Source: Zygnema cylindricum
Lineage: Eukaryota; Streptophyta; Zygnematophyceae; Zygnematales; Zygnemataceae
Direction: 5' to 3'
DNA: 64,000 bases
Assembly: GCA_037447655.1 (NCBI GenBank)
Contig: JBBHKE010000349.1
Span: forward strand, 399,281-463,280
Of the stretch, positions 62,365 through 64,000 are shown one piece after another (position 1 is the stretch's first letter; the number at the start of each line of letters is the position of its first letter). The notes below the pieces were generated by a model. That model saw nothing but the letters and a program-made list of their open reading frames with translations, was not told the origin of the DNA and did no database searches. A program made the position numbers and the translations under genes.

Positions 62365-63920
62365 GTCCGGAAAAAAACCGGTGGAAGACAGCCATCAATG
62401 AAGAGATGACATCAATCATGGCGGCTGATACATGGGAGCTGGTGGACTATCCACCCGATAGAAAACCAATTGGATGTAAGTGGGTTTTCAAACTAAAACT
62501 GAATCTGGATAATACAATTGAGCGGTATAAGGCTCAGTTAGTGGCGAAAGGTTTTACTCAGAAAGAGGGAATAGACTACGAAGAAACCTTCGCTCCGGTC
62601 GTCAGATTTCCCTCGGTCCGAATACTTCTCAGTCTGGTAGCTGTAGAAGACATGGAAGTCCACCAAATGGACATAAAGACAGCGTTCCTACATGGAGAAC
62701 TAGAGGAGGAGATCTTCATGCGACAACCAGAAGGATTCGTGGAACAAGGAGAGGAAAGTAAGGTATGCCGGCTAATCAAATCTCTCTATGGTTTGAAACA
62801 AGCGCCCAGACAGTGGAACAAGAAACTTGATGAGTTCCTTACCAGTTTGGGATACTTTCGCATCAGTTCAGACCATTCAATTTATGTTTTTGACGATGAG
62901 GAAGTTGTCATCTTTATTGCAATTTACGTTGATGATCTTCTTGTTCTAAGTAAGTCATTAAAGAAAATTAACAAACTAAAAACAGATCTAAAGGGAAGAT
63001 TCAAAATGAAAGATATGGGGGAGGCTAGATATATTTTTGGAATTCAAGTAGAGAGAAATAAGAAATAGAGGATAATTAGATTAACTCAAAAAGAGGCAAT
63101 TGGAAACATGCAGGAAAAATTTCAGATGAACAAAGCCAACAGTTGGACGACTCTCATGGATCTAAAGAAGGGAAGTGAGGGGAGTGAGGAAAGAGACATC
63201 CTAATTCTAGATGATGAACTAGGTCCAGAAGAGAAGAAGTTTATGCAGACTATTCCATACAGACAGGTAGTGGGCAGTCTGATATATTTTATAAATTGTA
63301 CCAGACCAGATTTGGCAGCAGCTGTAGGAGTGCTAAGTAGGAGTCTGAATGCTCCTACCAAAAGGGATTGGGAAGCAGCAAAAAGGGTCCGCAGATATCT
63401 CATAGGAACTAGGGATCTATGGCTGCATCTGGGTGGGGAAAACACTGACATCACCTCTTGGAGTGATGCCAGTTATGGGGATGCTCCGATGAGAAGATGT
63501 ACATCTGGATATGTGTTGTATGTGGGGAATGGTTCTTGTTGCTGGAGCAGTAAGCAGCAAAAGGTCATTGCTCAGTCTACCATGGAGGCAAAGTATATGG
63601 CATCTTCCTCTGTTGTGAAGGAATTGATGTGGGTTAAATCCTTGCTTGGTGAATTGGGGCATCTTAAGAGTGGAATTCAGAAAATATTATGTGATAATCA
63701 AGCAGCAATTGCAATTGGTGCTAATCTCAAACATCATTTTAAAGCGAAACACATAGACATCAGACTTAGCTTTGTTAGGGAAAAGGTGGAGAACAAAATA
63801 ACAAGTCTAGAATACAGACTAGGTAGTGAGATGGTGGCAGACATGATGACCAAGCCGGTACCTTCTCCTAAATTAAGTTTGTGCAGAGAGAGATGTGGAC
63901 TTAAAATAAAAAGTGACTAG
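62365..63920 (+). pseudogene. Copia element A RT-RNase H half, severed by element B
   Basis: Resumes the element A polyprotein after GAACT (62360-62364): C-P-E-K-N-R-W-K-T-A-I-N. RT motifs K-P-I-G-C-K-W-V-F-K, Q-M-D-I-K-T-A-F-L-H-G and Y-V-D-D-L-L are present, then a TAG at 63066-63068, then RNase H with W-S-D-A-S-Y-G-D, T-M-E-A-K-Y-M-A and L-C-D-N-Q-A-A-I, ending K-S-D-stop at 63920. An apparent start ATG at 62340 belongs to the LTR of element B, not to this gene. Confidence 0.9.
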
Positions 63921-63933
63921 AAAATAAGGGGAG

Positions 63934-64000
63934 TGTTGAAATAAAAGGTATTTTCTAGGTTAGTTAAAAGATTTTAAATAAGAGCAGGAAAAAGCAGAGG
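63934..64000 (+). repeat. 3' LTR of element A, first 67 bp
   Basis: TGTTGAAATAAAAGGTATTT after a purine tract; matches the start of 52126-53122. Cut by the window end; about 930 bp more are expected. Confidence 0.9.

Larger units (their letters stand above)
52126..64000 (+). mobile_element. Ty1/copia element A, itself split by element B; runs off the window
   Basis: 5' LTR 52126-53122, gag-protease-integrase 53103-55924, insertion of element B 55925-62359 with GAACT duplicated, RT-RNase H 62365-63920, polypurine tract 63921-63933, and a 3' LTR from 63934 past the window end. It is inserted in an older copia element; AAGAC (52121-52125) is the expected target duplication. The body is dead: several stops and frameshifts are present. 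Confidence 0.85.

Overview
The window is nuclear DNA of a eukaryote: AT-rich, gene-poor, full of spliceosomal introns (GT-AG), microsatellites and transposable elements, with no operons. Three signals point to a green-lineage organism, probably an alga. They are a WEB-family-like coiled-coil protein, long proline-rich (PPPxPPP) extracellular linkers of the kind found in algal cell-wall glycoproteins, and decayed pieces of a plastid-type FtsH protease. I do not name a species; this placement is inference.

Layout. 1-501: last intron and last exon of a LysM-ending gene on the + strand, a paralogue of the gene that ends at 19689. 502-7337: no gene seen; three tandem tRNA-derived SINE-like units at 3426-4215. 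7338-13934 (- strand): a six-exon WEB-like coiled-coil gene of about 1190 codons ending in a CaaX box. 13935-19688: repeats, two MITE-like elements and a 738-bp element with long inverted ends. 19689-35696 (- strand): a 17-exon gene of about 2060 codons. It encodes a signal peptide, four proline-rich modules carrying 11 copies of a six-cysteine domain, a papain-family protease, two EGF-like domains and four LysM or LysM-like domains. 35770-49680: minisatellites, an FtsH pseudogene, a higher-order tandem repeat and two more copies of the MITE. 49683-64000: Ty1/copia retrotransposons nested one inside another.

The protease gene is the most interesting object. Nearly every splice junction was placed by eye and the phases agree along the whole gene. 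The signal exon, the four module exons, the first papain exon and the EGF exons are all joined by phase-1 introns, the classic signature of exon duplication and shuffling. The product would be a secreted or cell-wall protease whose LysM and cysteine-rich domains could hold it on a glycan matrix (inference from domain families). Three exons have lengths that break the frame (two at G/C homopolymers, one in an EGF domain), so the copy is either slightly decayed or carries sequencing errors.

In the retrotransposon block, a complete copia element (55925-62359, LTRs of about 1046 bp, target duplication GAACT) sits inside a second, older copia element (52126 to beyond the window end). That second element in turn interrupts the integrase region of a third (50934-52125). 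The Gag reading frame of this family starts inside the 5' LTR and is translated straight through the primer-binding site, which resembles the Drosophila copia PBS (initiator-tRNA anticodon region).
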